A program made the translations under genes and the position numbers. From NCBI GenBank assembly GCA_025358055.1, contig JANYKV010000111.1:1-41473 (forward strand): DNA of 41,473 nucleotides. Reading direction: 5' to 3'. Source of the DNA: Gemmatimonadota bacterium. GTDB taxonomy: Bacteria > Gemmatimonadota > Gemmatimonadetes > Gemmatimonadales > GWC2-71-9. The notes under the pieces are model-generated. The model was not told the origin of the DNA. It saw only the letters and a program-made list of their open reading frames with translations, and searched no databases. Shown here piece after piece: positions 39,995 to 41,473 of this stretch. The first letter of the stretch is position 1. Each line of letters starts with the position of its first letter.

Positions 39995-41473
39995 TTACGG
40001 TTCTTTCATCATGTGATAGTCTCGCGGGGGATCCTGCCTCAATAGCCACCGTACAAAGTAATCCCACCGTCTCTTGATGCTGTAGTCAGGCAGACCATGC
40101 CCCGCATCGGGAATCACCACCAAGTCGAAGTCCTTCTCGGCCTTGATCAGCGCGTCGACGAGGCGAAACGTCATCGTCGGATGGACGTTGGTGTCCATGT
40201 CGCCGGTCATCAACAGCAGGTGGCCTTTCAGGTTTCCGGCCAAGAGGTAATTCGCCTGACTGTCGTAGTTGTCTTTCTTGGTGACCGAATCGCGCTTCAG
40301 CAGGCCCTGATACTTCTCACCCCAGTCATAGACGTAGGATCGGTTGTCGTGATTCCCGGACCCGGAAACGGCCACCTTGAAGAAATCCGGATACTTGAGA
40401 ATCGCGTCGGTCGAGGCAAACCCGCCGCCGGAATGGCCGTAGATGCCGGCCCGCGAGAGATCGATGAAGGGATACCGGGCCGCCAGCTGCTCCATAGCGG
40501 CCATCTGATCGGGAAGGCCGTTGTCCCCCATGTTGCCGTAATAGAAATCGTGAAAGGCTTTCGAGCGCCCCGGCGTGCCGAGCGCGTTCACCTGGATGAC
40601 GATGAAGCCGAGTTCCGCAAGCGCCCTTGGTTCTCCCCCTGCGGCCCAGCCCCAGCCGAAGATGGTTCCCACCTGGGGCCCCGGGTAGACGTGGTTGATC
40701 ACCGGATATTTCTTCGTCGTATCCAGATGCGAAGGAAGGTGGAGCAGCCCGTAGAGATCGGTGACTCCATCGCGCGCTTTCACCTTGAAGAGCCTCGGAG
40801 GGGTCCATCCGGCGGCCACAAGCGGAGCTATGTCGGCTTGCTCCAAAGTGAGCAGTTTCCGACCGTCGAGGGCGGCTCGGAGAAAGACCGACGGCGGAGT
40901 ATCTAGTAGGGAATGAACGTCCAAGAAGTACTTGCCGGAGGGTACAAACGAGATGAGGTGGTTGCCCGGCTCGGGGGTGAGATCGGTTAATCCCCCGCCG
41001 TCGAAGTTGACTCGAACCAGATGGGAATAGTACGGAAGGGTCGAGTCGCGCCCCAAGGCTTGGAAATATGCTTGGCGCCCAACCGGATCGACGTACTTGA
41101 TGCGATCAACCAGCCATGGGCCGGAGGTAATCTGGTTGAGTAGGTGCCCGCCGTCATCGAACCGATACAGGTGACCCCAGCCGTCTCGCTCGGACCACCA
41201 GAGCACCTCGTGCCCATCCCCGACCGCACGCCAATTTCCGCTGAGAATCCCGCTGGAATTCTCGGTAAACGTCGGCAACGAATCGCCCGCGACGATATGG
41301 GTCGCACCGGTGGTGGCCTCCGCCCAAAACAAGCGACCACTCTTGTTGGCTCGCGCCGCGTGAATGAAGAATATCCGGTCCGACTTCGAGCTCCATTGAA
41401 CCGCGTCCGCGCCGCCGGTCCAGCCGAAGCTGGCATTCACCTGCGGTGGCGCCTGGACCCGAACGTTTGCTCT
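39995..41473 (-). CDS. S9-family prolyl oligopeptidase/DPP-IV-like peptidase, C-terminal part
   Basis: An open frame of 492 residues that enters from the right edge, so the N-terminus lies outside the window. The visible part covers the end of the DPP-IV propeller (SDRIFFIHAARANKSGRLFW, WWSERDGWGHLYRFDDGGHL) and the full alpha/beta-hydrolase domain. The triad is seen in IYGHSGGGFAS (Ser), GDMDTNVHPTMT (Asp) and IPDAGHGLPDYS (His). It would release dipeptides or cut after proline; a secreted or periplasmic place is usual. It ends in a Tyr/His-rich tail and is followed by the dihaem cytochrome c gene. Confidence 0.93.
   Translation of the reverse strand, partial: RANVRVQAPPQVNASFGWTGGADAVQWSSKSDRIFFIHAARANKSGRLFWAEATTGATHIVAGDSLPTFTENSSGILSGNWRAVGDGHEVLWWSERDGWGHLYRFDDGGHLLNQITSGPWLVDRIKYVDPVGRQAYFQALGRDSTLPYYSHLVRVNFDGGGLTDLTPEPGNHLISFVPSGKYFLDVHSLLDTPPSVFLRAALDGRKLLTLEQADIAPLVAAGWTPPRLFKVKARDGVTDLYGLLHLPSHLDTTKKYPVINHVYPGPQVGTIFGWGWAAGGEPRALAELGFIVIQVNALGTPGRSKAFHDFYYGNMGDNGLPDQMAAMEQLAARYPFIDLSRAGIYGHSGGGFASTDAILKYPDFFKVAVSGSGNHDNRSYVYDWGEKYQGLLKRDSVTKKDNYDSQANYLLAGNLKGHLLLMTGDMDTNVHPTMTFRLVDALIKAEKDFDLVVIPDAGHGLPDYSIKRRWDYFVRWLLRQDPPRDYHMMKEP

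Noticed and set aside
1..41473. CRISPR arrays, tRNA or rRNA genes, insertion sequences
   Set aside because: No regularly spaced repeats, cloverleaf, rRNA stretch, terminal inverted repeats or transposase frames were seen by eye.

Overview
This 41.5 kb window is a gene-dense, GC-rich bacterial chromosome segment with 39 gene calls: two of these run off the window ends, one is a decayed fragment, and one has a rebuilt 3' end. I see no rRNA, tRNA, CRISPR array, transposase or phage gene. Several traits together suggest a Gemmatimonadota-like soil or sediment bacterium: a type III glutamine synthetase, a long BNR/VPS10-repeat secreted protein, many lipobox and Sec-exported hydrolases (M13, M28, S9), a PadR regulator of the type common in Acidobacteria and Gemmatimonadota, and small conserved lipoproteins. 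The phylum assignment is inference, not proof.

Layout. 1-3113: a minus-strand unit of a DUF4382-like lipoprotein, a sigma-54 enhancer-binding protein with a pseudo-receiver, and a second acidic lipoprotein, preceded by a good sigma-54 promoter match. 3187-4794: an orphan peptide-binding lipoprotein (+). 4874-8669 (-): ATP-grasp ligase, ATP-grasp ligase, GNAT and a lysine 2,3-aminomutase-like radical SAM enzyme, tightly coupled and closed by a bidirectional terminator. Upstream of it lies a type III glutamine synthetase (8991-11150), divergent from a PadR regulator and a phosphodiesterase-like exported protein. This amino-acid ligase/aminomutase cluster is the best candidate for an undescribed pathway.

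12905-17230 looks like an inserted block. It holds a decayed AbrB-type antitoxin fragment, a GlxA/AraC regulator, a divergent M13 peptidase with an altered zinc motif, and a carbon-nitrogen hydrolase whose 3' end runs into the neighbouring M28 peptidase gene on the opposite strand. The regulator/peptidase intergenic region carries three copies of GGACATGG.

17234-28790 is almost all minus strand: M28 peptidase, folA, thyA, a GlcD-like flavoprotein, a squalene/phytoene synthase, a lipoprotein and a membrane protein; then a zinc-ribbon protein, RNase HI (one catalytic acid apparently missing), a 71-residue unknown, selD, a terpenoid-cyclase-like toroid protein and a histone H1-like basic protein. 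28954-41473 holds a quinone-oxidoreductase-like enzyme with a small mechanosensitive-channel-like protein, a lipoprotein with a large BNR-repeat protein, an orphan FecR-N-like membrane protein, coaA, a D-aminoacylase-like amidohydrolase, phenylalanine hydroxylase, a dihaem cytochrome c and the C-terminal part of an S9 peptidase.

Most operon joints are 1-4 nt overlaps, usually GTGA (GTG start overlapping a TGA stop), so translational coupling is common here.
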